A stretch of DNA of 64,000 nt from Alphaproteobacteria bacterium. Its GTDB lineage: Bacteria; Pseudomonadota; Alphaproteobacteria; Caulobacterales; Maricaulaceae. The DNA lies in the NCBI GenBank assembly GCA_024742735.1, contig JANSXV010000003.1, positions 248,001-312,000 on the forward strand. Reading direction: 5' to 3'. Under the pieces are notes generated by a model that was given only the letters and a program-made list of their open reading frames with translations, was not told the DNA's origin and did not search any database. Positions 45,301 to 54,829 of this stretch are shown piece after piece. A program made the translations under genes and the position numbers. Positions within the stretch are counted from its first letter, which is position 1, and each line of letters opens with the position of its first letter.

Positions 45301-46595
45301 CCCATGAGACTGGCCAGCAGCTGCGAGCCTGCGATATCGATTTCAGTAAGCTGCAGGTCCCAGCGCGCGGCGGGCTCGCTCAAGGGGCCGGCTAGACCAA
45401 CCGGCCCGCTGACCGCCACGACCGACACATCGCCCGGCGCGGTGAAGCCCTCGGCCTCGATCCGGCCGTCAAAGGACCGGTCCCCGGACAGGTCCAGCCG
45501 CCCCTCGACCCGCGCACTTCGCGCCGTGAGCTGTTCACCCGTCAGAAGCGCCAGGGCGCCGTCGCCGAGCCGGGCGTCGAGGTCCAGCGTGCGGTCCGGG
45601 CCGGGCCTGATGTCGATGCTGAGGGCTCCAGATTCGATATCAAGGACCGCGCTCCCGAAATCAAGATCGCTCACCCCGGCATCGCCGAACGGCGCTCCGG
45701 CACGCAGGCGCACCGGGCCGGACACGCGCTGCGCGACGCCTTCAAGACCCGGCAAGGTCGACAGATCCGCCTCGCCGGACACCTCCAGACGCCCCTCGCC
45801 CCAGCCGGCCTCCAGCTGCAGCGCACGGGCGCCGTCGACGCTGATCTCCGCATCGCCCCGGCCGCTTGAAAGGTCGCCGGTCAACGCGCCGGCGCCGGAG
45901 AGGCTCGAGCCGGGTACACGCAGCAGGGCCGTCAGAGTCCCGTCGGGCGCGGCGGCGAACTCGTATGTCGCGTCAAGAGTTTGTGCGAAGCTGAATGCGA
46001 GATCGACCCGGTCGCCTGGCGCATCGAGACGCTCGGCGGACACCGCGCCCGACCAGGCGCCGCCTTCCCGGGTCAGGCGCGCCGACAGGGTCAGGGACGC
46101 CTGCGGTCCGGCCAGGCCGTCGGCGAGATACAGCTCTCGCACGCCTGCCTCGTCCAGGTTCAGCCGCCAGCGCGTGATGTCGAAATCCCCGCCGCCGCCG
46201 ACATCACGCTCGACCCTGTCAGGCCGTCTCAGCACCCGAACCGTTTCGGCTTCGGCGAGCTCGACATCCAGGACCCAGCCGGTCAACGCCCAGGGATTCC
46301 AGGCGATGTCCACGCCCTCAACCTCCAGCCAGACGCCGTCTTCGTCGCGGACCGACACCGAGTCGATGCGGAAGCGTCCCAGCACATCCCCGCGCACGCG
46401 CCCGATTTCCAGAAGGCCATAGCCGCCGACCTCACGCCCGTCGGCGAAGTCTCTCACCAGCGCGGCGCCGTACTGGCCTTTCAGCATCACCACGCCAACG
46501 CCGGCCGCCAGCAGGACAAGCGTGACCAGCCCTACCACCGCCCACAGGCCGCGCCAGATCCAGCGCCTTGGTGACTTGATCCGTTCAGCCGCCAT
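42357..46595 (-). CDS. tamB: translocation and assembly module protein TamB
   Basis: 1412 residues. The N-terminal inner-membrane anchor is IWRGLWAVVGLVTLVLLAAG. A very long repetitive beta-rich region follows (LxLxGxLxxxxGxAxAxxLxVxxL pattern), ending in the conserved TamB C-terminal domain with PVRQIEVVEINRP, RVFVRGPNYDTEWSFDLAI, ASRILFGESAANLTALQAAQ and RIDWTLTPRFTLTSSLD. TamB spans the periplasm as a hydrophobic groove and works with TamA in outer-membrane protein insertion or phospholipid traffic. The start shares a base with the tamA stop (TGATG). Length and context match the family. Confidence 0.95.
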   Translation of the reverse strand: MAAERIKSPRRWIWRGLWAVVGLVTLVLLAAGVGVVMLKGQYGAALVRDFADGREVGGYGLLEIGRVRGDVLGRFRIDSVSVRDEDGVWLEVEGVDIAWNPWALTGWVLDVELAEAETVRVLRRPDRVERDVGGGGDFDITRWRLNLDEAGVRELYLADGLAGPQASLTLSARLTREGGAWSGAVSAERLDAPGDRVDLAFSFAQTLDATYEFAAAPDGTLTALLRVPGSSLSGAGALTGDLSSGRGDAEISVDGARALQLEAGWGEGRLEVSGEADLSTLPGLEGVAQRVSGPVRLRAGAPFGDAGVSDLDFGSAVLDIESGALSIDIRPGPDRTLDLDARLGDGALALLTGEQLTARSARVEGRLDLSGDRSFDGRIEAEGFTAPGDVSVVAVSGPVGLAGPLSEPAARWDLQLTEIDIAGSQLLASLMGETLGAQGQAVWRRDAERFDISQLALTTAAGDVSAQGAVEFGARRWRVEARSDALSPEAATDLLGGAGPLSIDAEGGFDGALRAEFRFSQFRPAGALAEQLSAPLSGSGVLERTAEGGLSLSEIALASPELELVGAASQQGEAWRVDGDAIWSGAAPVSALTLDGALSARFDASVGADGVDARVEARTPALTIGPETLTDPRLRVEVSGALEALSGEARLTGEGGRGPVDLNARFARTGDRVRLDTLSGRAAGFTIDGSAEAGPDALSLSARLQPEAGFGRLQLDASLQGGAVQAELAGEDLVFGDLRYIDEGRLTLTGPLEQVALSFTADGAYGAAFDLAGEGAFSVRDDGQTLTTSLQGQYGAVSLATRAPIEVQITPELTASADLDLGEGRGVFSYAGGDAPRVEASLEDAPAALLSLRRAREPVEGVLSGEASLSRTESVWTGQVSLSGDGLRPARTSEDRTLSGGVTARLDRERLNLSARASGVELSADAGLTVETGPVATLGQLFDRTVPIEGRASAEGRIGDFAAFHIDPAQRLTGRIDLQAEISGVVADPVLVGSATLSDARFSDARAGLDLRDLQAELDMTRTGARLTRLSATDGQGGSLSGTGTLDLATPLALEAAVSFDDFRLIDRNDAEAIGTGDVRFVLEDGQGRLSGSAVIDRADISPNGRGRAPVRQIEVVEINRPAGLDPAPEARSGPPVTLDYQVSAPRRVFVRGPNYDTEWSFDLAISGASNDPVLQGEARLVRGRAALLGRNFELERGQVILDGDPAQARLNVAAINQRDDLTARVEVDGTVTAPEIRLTSQPALPEDEVASRILFGESAANLTALQAAQLAGALASLSGGSGLDPLGALRQAAGLDLLGVRRNAAGETVVSGGRYLTDDVFLQLEGASVGAAPATRIDWTLTPRFTLTSSLDAQGRAGLALSWRVEYDDDLFGEVELFRGFRDRLGLRSEGEAELDDAGAGSLGDGAGDRP

Positions 46596-48427
46596 CAGAA
46601 CGCCTGCCCGATGGAAATGTAGAGCTGAAACGAGTCGTCCTGCGGGCGCGGATCAATGGGCGTCGCGATGTCCAGCCGGATCGGTCCGAAGCCTGGATAG
46701 TAGCGCACGCCGACCCCCGCCCCGTAGCGCACCTCGCCGAAAGCCGGGTCGATGTCCGGGCCGGCCGCTCCGCCGTCCACGAAGGCTGCAAAGCCCAGCC
46801 GTTCGGACCGGCGCCAGCGCAACTCCGCCGAGCCTTCAATCAGCGAGCGCCCGCCGAACGGCTCCAGCGCGCCCGTACGCGGCGAGACCTGCAGCGGGGT
46901 CAGTTCCTGGTAGCCGTAGCCGCGCACCGATCCGCCGCCGCCGGCATAGAAGCGCAGGTCCGCGGGAATGCTGTCCGCCGACGCGCCCCAGACGGCCCCG
47001 GTCTTCGCGCGCAGCGCCAGGGTCAGCTCTGATCCCAGCGCCTGGTAGAAGCGCGCGCCGGCAGCCGTTCGCACGAAGCGCACATCCGCGTCCCCGACCG
47101 ACCAGCCGGGCACGGCTTCCAGATCGACATACAGCCCCTCGCGCGGGTCCAGCACGTCGTCGCGGCCGTCATAGACCGCGCCGACCGGCACGGTGAGCGT
47201 CGTCAGGGTGCGGGTCCCTTGCGCGTCGGTGATCTCACCGGTCTGCAGCCCGGCGCCCAGCGAGGCGCTCCACTTGCGTGAGAAGCGCCGTGTGAGTTCG
47301 GCATCCAGGCGGATCACGTCCTGATCAAAGGCGTCGGTACGCTCCTGGGCAAGCTCCGCCGCAAGCCTCAGGTCCTGGCCATAGGCCGCCCAGTGGGGTG
47401 CGAAGAACTGAACCGACGCCAGGCGCTCCAGCTGGGCGATCTGGCCGGACACGGTGACCCGCTCCGCCCCGCCGAACAGGTTGCGCCGCGCCCAGGAGCC
47501 GCGCGCGCCGGCGCCCTCGTCGGTGGACCAGGACACAGCGCCGGTCAGGCGGTGACGCGGCGCCGGCTCGGCGCGCACATCGACCGGACGCAAGCCATCC
47601 GGCCCTTCCTCGTCGACCGGAGCCAGGCGTGCATCGGCGACCGCCACGGCATCCAGCGCCGCCAGCCGGGCGGCATAGGCGTTCAGGGCCGACACGCTCG
47701 CCGGATCGCCGAGTTCATAGGGCGCAAGCCGGTCGATATAATCCTCGCGCAGCTCAGCAAGCCCGCCGGCGAAGCGCCCATCGCCCAGGCGTATGAACGG
47801 GCCTGTCGGGGCGGTGAACACGGCGTCGGCTTTCGTGTAGGCATGGTCGACCGTGACGGCGTACTCCGCTGTCTGCGCCTCGGGGAATCCGTTCTCCTGC
47901 AGCGCCGCGGTCAGGCGCGCCCTTGCATCCAGCACGCTGCGCGCCGTCACCGGATCCCCTGCGGACAGCGCCAAAGCGTCCCGAACGGCGTCCACGGGCT
48001 CAGGCGCGCCGTCCGGCTGATCGAACGCGACACTCACCGCATCGAACAGGAACCGCTCGCCGGTGCGCACCCGGATCAGCGCCCGCCCATCAGCGTCCAG
48101 ACGGGCATCAATGCGCGCGGCGTAATAGCCCTGGCTGCGCAGGAAGGCGCGCGCGCGGTCCGCCGCCGTCTCGGCGCGCTCACGCGCCCGCCAGCGGTCT
48201 TCAGCCGGGCCGTCCGCTTCGCCGAGCGCCGCCGCCAGATCCGCACGCAGGCGCGCGTTCTCGATCCCGTCGACACGCGCCAGCGGCTCGGCGAGCGCCG
48301 TCCCGCAGAGGCAGGCGGCAAGACCAGCCGTCGAAAGCAAGAGGCGCGCGAAACCGGTCAATGAAACGGATCTTCCCTTGGTGGCGGCGGGCCTGGCGTG
48401 ACCTTTATGCGGCGCTGCACCGTCCAT
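46595..48427 (-). CDS. tamA: translocation and assembly module outer-membrane protein TamA
   Basis: A 610-residue Omp85-family protein. The signal sequence FARLLLSTAGLAACLCGTAL is preceded by a long n-region, so the true start may be the TTG at 48361, which has GGGAAG upstream. POTRA domains occupy about 50-280 (LRSQGYYAARIDARLDADGR is a POTRA pattern). The C-terminal 16-strand barrel carries the hallmark AGGGGSVRGYGYQELTP (VRGY loop), DGGAAG and the final GPIRLDIATPIDP. It pairs with TamB in the outer membrane. The promoter region faces the second RND system. Confidence 0.93.
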   Translation of the reverse strand: MDGAAPHKGHARPAATKGRSVSLTGFARLLLSTAGLAACLCGTALAEPLARVDGIENARLRADLAAALGEADGPAEDRWRARERAETAADRARAFLRSQGYYAARIDARLDADGRALIRVRTGERFLFDAVSVAFDQPDGAPEPVDAVRDALALSAGDPVTARSVLDARARLTAALQENGFPEAQTAEYAVTVDHAYTKADAVFTAPTGPFIRLGDGRFAGGLAELREDYIDRLAPYELGDPASVSALNAYAARLAALDAVAVADARLAPVDEEGPDGLRPVDVRAEPAPRHRLTGAVSWSTDEGAGARGSWARRNLFGGAERVTVSGQIAQLERLASVQFFAPHWAAYGQDLRLAAELAQERTDAFDQDVIRLDAELTRRFSRKWSASLGAGLQTGEITDAQGTRTLTTLTVPVGAVYDGRDDVLDPREGLYVDLEAVPGWSVGDADVRFVRTAAGARFYQALGSELTLALRAKTGAVWGASADSIPADLRFYAGGGGSVRGYGYQELTPLQVSPRTGALEPFGGRSLIEGSAELRWRRSERLGFAAFVDGGAAGPDIDPAFGEVRYGAGVGVRYYPGFGPIRLDIATPIDPRPQDDSFQLYISIGQAF

Positions 48428-48500
48428 AACAATTCAGCGCGGTTTTGCATGCTGGTCACAACAGTATGGCACGCTAAATTCGCCTCGTGCCCATTTTGCG

Positions 48501-48518
48501 GCGCAACTGTAATTGCGC
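48501..48518. promoter_or_regulatory. GCGCAA-N6-TTGCGC inverted repeat
   Basis: GCGCAA and TTGCGC flank six bases, 20 nt before the adaptor start, in the 110-bp divergent gap between tamA and the second RND operon. It may be a repressor site; no regulator gene adjoins it. Confidence 0.4.
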
Positions 48519-48537
48519 TGTGACAGGAATTTGATTG

Positions 48538-49701
48538 ATGGATCGACAGGACAACACCACTGGGGCTGCGCCTGAGCCCGGCGCCGGGGATAACGGCTGG
48601 ATCGGCTGGCTGCAGATCGCCGGGGTCGTCGCTCTGATCCTGGTGGCCGGCGCCATCACGCTGTGGCTGTCGTCAAGTTCGGACGAAGGCCCGGCGGCGG
48701 CGCCCGAACAACCGCCTGCGCCCGTCCGCGTGGTGCAGCCGGACACTGGCGACCATCCGATCCGTATCGAGGCGACGGGGACGGTCACCGTGACCGCGCT
48801 GGTGGAGCTGGCGCCCCAGGTCGGCGGCCGGATCATCGAGGTTTCCGGCGCCGCGCGCGCCGGATCAGCCTTCGAGGCCGGGGAGGTGCTGTTCCGCATC
48901 GATCCCCGCGACTTCGAGGTGGCGGTCAGCCGTGCGCGCGCCGCCCTGGCCGATGCGCGCGCCGCCCTGCAGAACGAGCAAGCCCAGGCCGCCATTGCGC
49001 GCACCGAGTGGGAAAGCCTGTATCCGGACCGTGAGATCACCCCGCTGGCCGCGCGCGAGCCCCAGCTGGAAGCGGCCCGCGCACGCCTCCTGGCGGCGCA
49101 GGCTGATCTGGACCAGGCGCGGCTCAATCTGGAGCGCACCGCGTTCAGCCTGCCCTTCGCAGGACGCATTGCGGAAAGCCGGATCGAGGCCGGGCGCCTG
49201 GCCGGCGCCGGTCAGTCCCTCGGCTCGGCCTATGACACCGCGTCTATCGAAATCGTAGCCCCGCTGGCGCCCGAAGAGATCACCCGGCTGAACGAGGCGG
49301 TGGGCCGAACCGTCGAGATCACCATCGAGGGGACCGAGGCGAGCCTGCAGGGCCGCGTGGCGCGCATCGGCGCGCGCCTGGATGACCGCACGCGCTTCGT
49401 CGATCTGTATATCCAGACCGACGATGTGGCCGCCCTGCAGCCGGGTCTGTTCGCCGATCTGAGCATTTCCGGCCCGACGCTTGGCGATGTGATGGTCCTG
49501 CCAGCTGCGGCTCTGCCGGGGCTGGACACCGTGCGCGTGCTCGAGAACGGCGTGATCGCCGAGCGCGCCGTCACCGTGCTGGACCGCCCGCGCGGGCAGG
49601 TGGTCGTTGGACGGTTTGACGCCGCTGACGGCGTCATCGTCTCCGCCCTGCCCGAGGGCGCCATGGGCCGCGAAGCCGAGATCGTGGACGGCGACCGGTG
49701 A
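48538..49701 (+). CDS. RND efflux periplasmic adaptor, membrane-anchored
   Basis: 387 residues from ATG 48538, with AGGAA upstream. An N-terminal TM anchor (WLQIAGVVALILVAGAITLW) replaces a lipobox. The lipoyl domain starts at TVTVTALVELAPQVGGRIIE, a helical hairpin runs through SRARAALADARAALQNEQAQ, and the beta-barrel section includes DRTRFVDLYIQTDDVAALQP. It is the partner of the permease downstream, whose GTG overlaps its stop (GTGA). This is a second pump, distinct from the TetR-controlled one. Confidence 0.92.
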   Translation: MDRQDNTTGAAPEPGAGDNGWIGWLQIAGVVALILVAGAITLWLSSSSDEGPAAAPEQPPAPVRVVQPDTGDHPIRIEATGTVTVTALVELAPQVGGRIIEVSGAARAGSAFEAGEVLFRIDPRDFEVAVSRARAALADARAALQNEQAQAAIARTEWESLYPDREITPLAAREPQLEAARARLLAAQADLDQARLNLERTAFSLPFAGRIAESRIEAGRLAGAGQSLGSAYDTASIEIVAPLAPEEITRLNEAVGRTVEITIEGTEASLQGRVARIGARLDDRTRFVDLYIQTDDVAALQPGLFADLSISGPTLGDVMVLPAAALPGLDTVRVLENGVIAERAVTVLDRPRGQVVVGRFDAADGVIVSALPEGAMGREAEIVDGDR

Positions 49702-52700
49702 GCGAATCCGGCGACATCCCGCCCAGCGCAAACGCCAGCTGGCCCGGCCGGGGTCTGGTCGCCTGGTTTGCGGGCAATCCGGTGGCCGCCAACCTGTTGA
49801 TGGTGCTGTTCATCGTGGGCGGCGGCCTGACGGCGGCCCTGATGCCGACGGAGGTCTTCCCGACCCTCTCGCCGCGCTCCATCCAGGTCTCCACCTTCTA
49901 TCCCGGCGCGACGCCCGGCGACGTGGAGGAGAGCATCACACGGCGCGTTGAGGAGGCCGTGCTGGGCCTGGACGGGGTGGAGCGCGTCCGCTCGGTCGCC
50001 AGCGAGGGACGCGGCACGGTCACGGTGGAGCTGACCGACTTCGCCGACGCCCAGGTGGTCAAGGATGATGTCGAAACTGCGGTCGAGAGCCTGATCGACT
50101 TTCCGCCCGAGAACGCCGAGCAGCCCCAGATCCGCGTGCCCCAACCGGCCACGACGGTCCTGTCCATCGCCCTCACCGGTCCGGTGTCCGAGCAGACCCT
50201 GCGCGAGGCCGGTGAGCGCGCCGAGCGCGAGCTTTTGTCCCGGGACGGGATCTCCACGGTCAATCTGCGCGGCGTGCGCCAGTACGAAATCTCCATCTCC
50301 GTCGATGAGGCGGCCCTGCGCCGCTATCAGCTGAGCTTTGACGAGGTCGCCCGGGCGGTGCGCAATTCCTCCCTCGACCTGTCAGGCGGGGAGATCCGCA
50401 CCGCCGGCGGCGACATTCTGTTGCGCACCGACGCGCGCGCGGAGACCGGGGAGGCGTTCGCGGGCATCATCGTGCGCGCCTCGGCCACCGGAGCGCGGGT
50501 GCGCCTCGATCAGGTCGCCGAGATCCGCGACGGGTTCCAGGACGAGAACCTGATCTCCACCTTCAACGGCGAGCCGGCGGTCTTCGTCGATGTCCAGACG
50601 CGCGAGGGCGAGGACCTGCTGGGCGTGCGCGAAGCGGCGCGCACCTGGCTGGACGAGGCCGAATTTCCGCCCGGTGTCGGGGCGATCATCTCCGTCGACC
50701 AGAGCACGGTGTTCCGCGACCGCATCGCGCTGCTGGCGCGCAACGCCATCATCGGCTTCACCCTGGTCTTCCTGCTGCTGGTTCTGATGCTGGATCTGCG
50801 CCTGGCGTTCTGGGTGGCCATGGGCGTGCCGATCAGCTTCCTGGGCGGCTTCGCCTTGTTCGGCGCAGCCGGCGTCACGCTGAACTTCATCACCACGTTC
50901 GGCCTGATCGTCGTGCTGGGCATCGTGGTCGATGACGCCATCGTGGTGGGGGAGAACACCGACCGGGAGCGGACAAAGGGCCGAAACGGGACCGAAGCGG
51001 CCATCGCCGGGGTGACCGGCGTCGCCGCGCCGGTTCTGGTCGGCGTGCTGACCACCATGGCCGCGTTCGGGCCGCTGATCTTTTCCGGCGGCACGTTCGG
51101 CGAGATCACGCGGCCCATCCCCATCGTCGTGATCGCCATCCTGGCGGTCTCGCTGATCGAGGCCTTTTTCATCCTGCCGGCGCACCTGGCCCATGGCGGG
51201 ACCTGGTCGCGCGGTCCGCTGGCGCGCATCCAGGAAGGCGTTGCGGCGGGGCTGCAGACCTTCGCCAAAGGCTACGTGGCGGGCTGGGCGCGCTTCGCGG
51301 CGAAGCGGCGCTTCCTCATGGCGGCGGCGGGGTTCGCCATCCTGATCGCGGTGTTCGCCCTGCCCGCCAACGGGGTCGTGCGCTTTGTCTTCTTCCCCAG
51401 CATCGAAGCCGAACAGATCACCGCCGACATGATCCTGCCCGAAGGCGCTCCGTTCGAGGAGACCCGACGGGCGGCCGAGCGCATGATCGCGGCGGCCGAG
51501 GCGCTGGACGCCGAATACGAGGCGCGCGGCGAGCCGGCGATCGAGTCCATCACCGCGACCATCGGCGGGCGCACCAGCCTGTTCGGCGGGCCGGGGTCCC
51601 AGCAAACCACCAGCGTGGCGCCCAATGTCGCCCAGGTGGAGCTGCAGCTCGACCCCGCCTCGGTGCGCACCGTCACCTCGTCCCAGCTGGAGACCGAATG
51701 GCGCGAACGCATGGGCGCCCTGCCCGGCGTGGAGCGGCTGACCATCGTGTCGTCGGCTGGACCGCAGGACGCCGACATCGCCTACGAGCTGGTGCATCCC
51801 GACGACGCCACGCTGGAGCAGGCCGTGCGCGATCTGGCCGAGGGGCTGGCCGGCATCGAGGGCGTGACCGAGATCAATGACGGCTTCGATCTGGGCAAGC
51901 GGCAGCTGAATTTCTCGCTCACCCCGGCGGGCGAGGCGGCGGGCCTGACCCCGTCGGATATCGCCCGGCAGGTCCGCCAGGCCTTCTTCGGCGAGGAAGT
52001 GCAGCGCATCCAGCGCGGGCGCGAGGAAGTGCGGGTCTTCGTGCGCTATCCTGAGCGCCTGCGCGATGATCTGTCCGCGCTTTATCAGCTGCGCATCCGA
52101 ACGCCGGACGGCGCGTCGCTGCCCCTGTCAGTCGCGGCGGATATCACCGAGACGCGCAGCTACACTCAGATCGAGCGCATCGACGGGCGGCGCATCATCG
52201 AGGTGACCGCCGATGTGGATGCAAGCGAGATCACGCCCGGCGCGGCGCGCGAGCGGGTGGAGACCGAGCTGCTGGCCCAGCTGACCGAGCGCTATCCCGG
52301 CCTGTCAGCGACGCTCGCCGGCGCAGGCCGGGAGCAGTCGGAGGATTTCGCGAGCCTTGGACGGGGTTTGATGATCGCGCTGATCATCATGTACGCCCTG
52401 CTCGCCACGCAGATGCGAAGCTATGTCCAGCCGCTGATCATCCTGATCGCCATCCCCTTCGGCATCGGCGGTGCGATCCTGGGCCATCTGATCCTGGGTT
52501 ATGACCTGTCCTTCCCGTCCATCTTCGGGACGGTCGCCCTGTCCGGGGTGGTGGTGAACGCCTCCATCGTGCTGATCGACCGGTTCAACATCAATGTGAA
52601 CGAGCGCGGGATGAGTCCCGTCGATGCGATCGCCGAGGCGGCCGAGCGGCGGTTCCGGCCGGTGCTGATCACGACATTGACGACGGCGCTCGGCCTGTTG

Positions 52701-52853
52701 CCGATCATCACCGAGCAGAGCCCGCAGGCCCAGTTCCTGGTGCCCATGGCGGTGTCGCTGGGCGCCGGGCTGCTGTTCGCGTCCATCGCCGTGCTGATGC
52801 TGCTGCCGGCCTATGTGATGATCGTGGAGGCGCTGCGCGGGCGGCCGAGCTGA
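49698..52853 (+). CDS. RND efflux transporter, inner-membrane permease (second system)
   Basis: 1051 residues from GTG 49698. TM1 is AANLLMVLFIVGGGLTAALM, followed by a porter domain (IQVSTFYPGATPGDVEESIT). The TM4 motif is GIVVDDAIVVGEN (Asp-Asp near 411), and TM10 has SGVVVNASIVLIDRF with Asn where AcrB has Lys (near 952), typical of a separate RND branch. No regulator or outer-membrane channel adjoins it. It likely exports hydrophobic compounds; specificity unknown. Confidence 0.93.
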   Translation: MSESGDIPPSANASWPGRGLVAWFAGNPVAANLLMVLFIVGGGLTAALMPTEVFPTLSPRSIQVSTFYPGATPGDVEESITRRVEEAVLGLDGVERVRSVASEGRGTVTVELTDFADAQVVKDDVETAVESLIDFPPENAEQPQIRVPQPATTVLSIALTGPVSEQTLREAGERAERELLSRDGISTVNLRGVRQYEISISVDEAALRRYQLSFDEVARAVRNSSLDLSGGEIRTAGGDILLRTDARAETGEAFAGIIVRASATGARVRLDQVAEIRDGFQDENLISTFNGEPAVFVDVQTREGEDLLGVREAARTWLDEAEFPPGVGAIISVDQSTVFRDRIALLARNAIIGFTLVFLLLVLMLDLRLAFWVAMGVPISFLGGFALFGAAGVTLNFITTFGLIVVLGIVVDDAIVVGENTDRERTKGRNGTEAAIAGVTGVAAPVLVGVLTTMAAFGPLIFSGGTFGEITRPIPIVVIAILAVSLIEAFFILPAHLAHGGTWSRGPLARIQEGVAAGLQTFAKGYVAGWARFAAKRRFLMAAAGFAILIAVFALPANGVVRFVFFPSIEAEQITADMILPEGAPFEETRRAAERMIAAAEALDAEYEARGEPAIESITATIGGRTSLFGGPGSQQTTSVAPNVAQVELQLDPASVRTVTSSQLETEWRERMGALPGVERLTIVSSAGPQDADIAYELVHPDDATLEQAVRDLAEGLAGIEGVTEINDGFDLGKRQLNFSLTPAGEAAGLTPSDIARQVRQAFFGEEVQRIQRGREEVRVFVRYPERLRDDLSALYQLRIRTPDGASLPLSVAADITETRSYTQIERIDGRRIIEVTADVDASEITPGAARERVETELLAQLTERYPGLSATLAGAGREQSEDFASLGRGLMIALIIMYALLATQMRSYVQPLIILIAIPFGIGGAILGHLILGYDLSFPSIFGTVALSGVVVNASIVLIDRFNINVNERGMSPVDAIAEAAERRFRPVLITTLTTALGLLPIITEQSPQAQFLVPMAVSLGAGLLFASIAVLMLLPAYVMIVEALRGRPS

Positions 52854-52862
52854 GGTCCTGCG

Positions 52863-53699
52863 TCAGAATTTGCGTGGCTCGTCCCAGCCCTGGGCGAAGG
52901 GGATCAGATCCTCCGGCAACACCGGATCGTAAGGCGCATCGAAATCGAACGGCGCATCACCGTCGCTCCACACATTGACATGCCGGCCTCCGACAAAACG
53001 GATCAGCATGACGCAGCCCCAGCGCGTCCCGAACGGGCCGTGGGCGATCTCCGGCGGCCGCCAGAAATAGGCCCCCGGCCCCATGGTTCCATGCGGCCCG
53101 GTCAGAGAGCCGTTGATCACATACGCCTCCTCGACCACAGGATGGCGCTCCGTCGGCCCTTTGCGACCGGGCGGCTCGGAGTGAGGCAAAACCATCGACA
53201 GGAAGGTGCGCTCGCCGGTTTCCGGGTCGAGGCGCAAGTCCTTCCGGCTGATCCCCAGATGGGCCAGCCTGGGATCATTCAGGCTCATGTCCCAGGGCGT
53301 ATGGAGGACATCAAGACGGGTGATTTCACCGTCCTCCCCCTCCCCGCCGGTCAGCTCGGGCTCGGCGTCGAGGAACGTCAACACGACGGCGCCGTCCGGC
53401 GCGCTCATTGAAGTTCGGGTCGTGCGCGCAGGAATGTGTCCGTAATAATCGGGACCGAAACGGCATCCATTGATCTCGAGCGCGCCGTCCAGAACGTAGA
53501 ACTCTTCAGCGGCTGCAATGTGTTCGGGACCTTCGCGCCGCCACCCCGGCGGATACCGGATCAGGATCGAACACGCGCCATCGTCAAGGTCACGGCTGAG
53601 GAATTTGAACTCTGCGTCAGGCCGGGCGAGCCCCGGCGCGATGCGCCTCCAGGGCAGCACCTGAGCCTGAATGAACTCGATATGAGGCCGGTTGAGCAT
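52863..53699 (-). CDS. bicupin protein, DUF4437-like
   Basis: 278 residues with two cupin barrels. The first has GPEHIAAAEEFYVLDGALEI and FGPDYYGHIPARTTRTSMSA; the second has HPVVEEAYVINGSLTGPHGT and MGPGAYFWRPPEIAHGPFGT. Both keep likely metal-binding His and Glu residues. Such bicupins may be dioxygenases, isomerases or sugar or amine binders; this one is uncharacterised. It is convergent with the RND permease and upstream of nothing co-directional except purEK on the same strand. Confidence 0.75.
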   Translation of the reverse strand: MLNRPHIEFIQAQVLPWRRIAPGLARPDAEFKFLSRDLDDGACSILIRYPPGWRREGPEHIAAAEEFYVLDGALEINGCRFGPDYYGHIPARTTRTSMSAPDGAVVLTFLDAEPELTGGEGEDGEITRLDVLHTPWDMSLNDPRLAHLGISRKDLRLDPETGERTFLSMVLPHSEPPGRKGPTERHPVVEEAYVINGSLTGPHGTMGPGAYFWRPPEIAHGPFGTRWGCVMLIRFVGGRHVNVWSDGDAPFDFDAPYDPVLPEDLIPFAQGWDEPRKF

Positions 53700-53758
53700 C
53701 GCGGCAGTCTACGAGCTTGGCCGGCCTGCGTGATGCGGCGCGTGGAAGCAGGCGCGGT

Positions 53759-54826
53759 TCAGCGCAGCAGGATGTTCACATGGCCCATCTTGCGGCCCTC
53801 TCGGGTCTCGCGCTTGCCGTAGAGGTGGAGCACGGCGCCGGGCTCTTTCAGCCAGCGCTCCCAGTCATCGGCGTCTGAACCGATCAGATTGATCATGCGC
53901 GCCGGGACCAGCGGTTCGGGATCGCCCAGCGGCCAGCCGGCGACGGCGCGGACATGCTGCTCGAACTGATCACAGGCGCAGGCGTCCATGGTCCAGTGGC
54001 CGGTATTGTGAACACGCGGGGCGATCTCGTTGACCAGAAGCGAGCCGTCTTCCAGCTCGAACAGCTCCACCCCGATTACGCCCACATAGTCCAGCGCGGT
54101 GAGGATCGTCTCAGCAATGCGCAGGGCTTCGGCGCGGGTCGCGTCCGACAGCTGCGCAGGCGCGCGGGTTTCGCGCAGGATCCCGCCCTCGTGGGTGTTC
54201 TCCCCGGCCGGATAGGCGCGCACCGTCCCGTCCACGGCGCGCGCGGCGATGACGGACAGCTCGCGTACGAATGGGGCGAAGGCCTCAAGGATCGCGGGGC
54301 GTTCGCCGATGGCGGTGAAGGCGGCGCCGGCGTCCTCTACGCTGCGCACCACGGCCTGACCCTTGCCGTCATAGCCGAAGCGGCGGGTCTTCAGGATGGC
54401 GGGAACGCCGAGCGCCTCGGCGGCGGCCCTCGCCTCGTCCGCGCTGGCGACAGCGCGGAACGCCACGGTCGGAGCGCCGTGATCATTCAGGAAGGTTTTT
54501 TCCGTCACCCGGTCCTGGGCGATGTCGAGCGCCTTCACGCCGGGACGCAGAACCGCGTGCGCGGCGGCGGTCTTGGCGGCCTCGACCGGCACATTCTCAA
54601 ACTCGTAGGTGACCGCATCGACGCTGGCGGCGAAGCGGGCCACCGCGTCCAGATCCTCATAGGCCGCCGTAACGGTCTGCGCCGCGACGCGGCTCGCCGG
54701 GCAGTCCGGTTCGGGATCGAAGATGACCGTGTCCAGGCCCAGCCGGGCAGCAGCCATGGCGAGCATCCGGCCCAGCTGACCGCCGCCAAGGACGCCGATG
54801 CGGCCGGTCGGCGACAGCTGCGTCAT
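53759..54826 (-). CDS. purK: N5-carboxyaminoimidazole ribonucleotide synthase PurK
   Basis: A 355-residue ATP-grasp enzyme of purine synthesis that carboxylates AIR at N5 with ATP and bicarbonate. Marks are IGVLGGGQLGRMLAMAAARL at the N-terminus, YEFENVPVEA, LKTRRFGYDGKGQAVV (ATP-grasp loop), AFVPFVRELSV-type strands and VNEIAPRVHNTGHWTMDACA (metal site). The gene starts three bases after the purE stop, the standard order in many bacteria. Length is normal. Confidence 0.97.
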   Translation of the reverse strand: MTQLSPTGRIGVLGGGQLGRMLAMAAARLGLDTVIFDPEPDCPASRVAAQTVTAAYEDLDAVARFAASVDAVTYEFENVPVEAAKTAAAHAVLRPGVKALDIAQDRVTEKTFLNDHGAPTVAFRAVASADEARAAAEALGVPAILKTRRFGYDGKGQAVVRSVEDAGAAFTAIGERPAILEAFAPFVRELSVIAARAVDGTVRAYPAGENTHEGGILRETRAPAQLSDATRAEALRIAETILTALDYVGVIGVELFELEDGSLLVNEIAPRVHNTGHWTMDACACDQFEQHVRAVAGWPLGDPEPLVPARMINLIGSDADDWERWLKEPGAVLHLYGKRETREGRKMGHVNILLR

Positions 54827-54829
54827 GGC

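Noticed and set aside
48535-48540. TTG at 48535 as start of the second adaptor
   Set aside because: The next codon is ATG with better spacing to AGGAA.
50382-51797. 471-codon reverse frame
   Set aside because: Antisense of the second RND permease.
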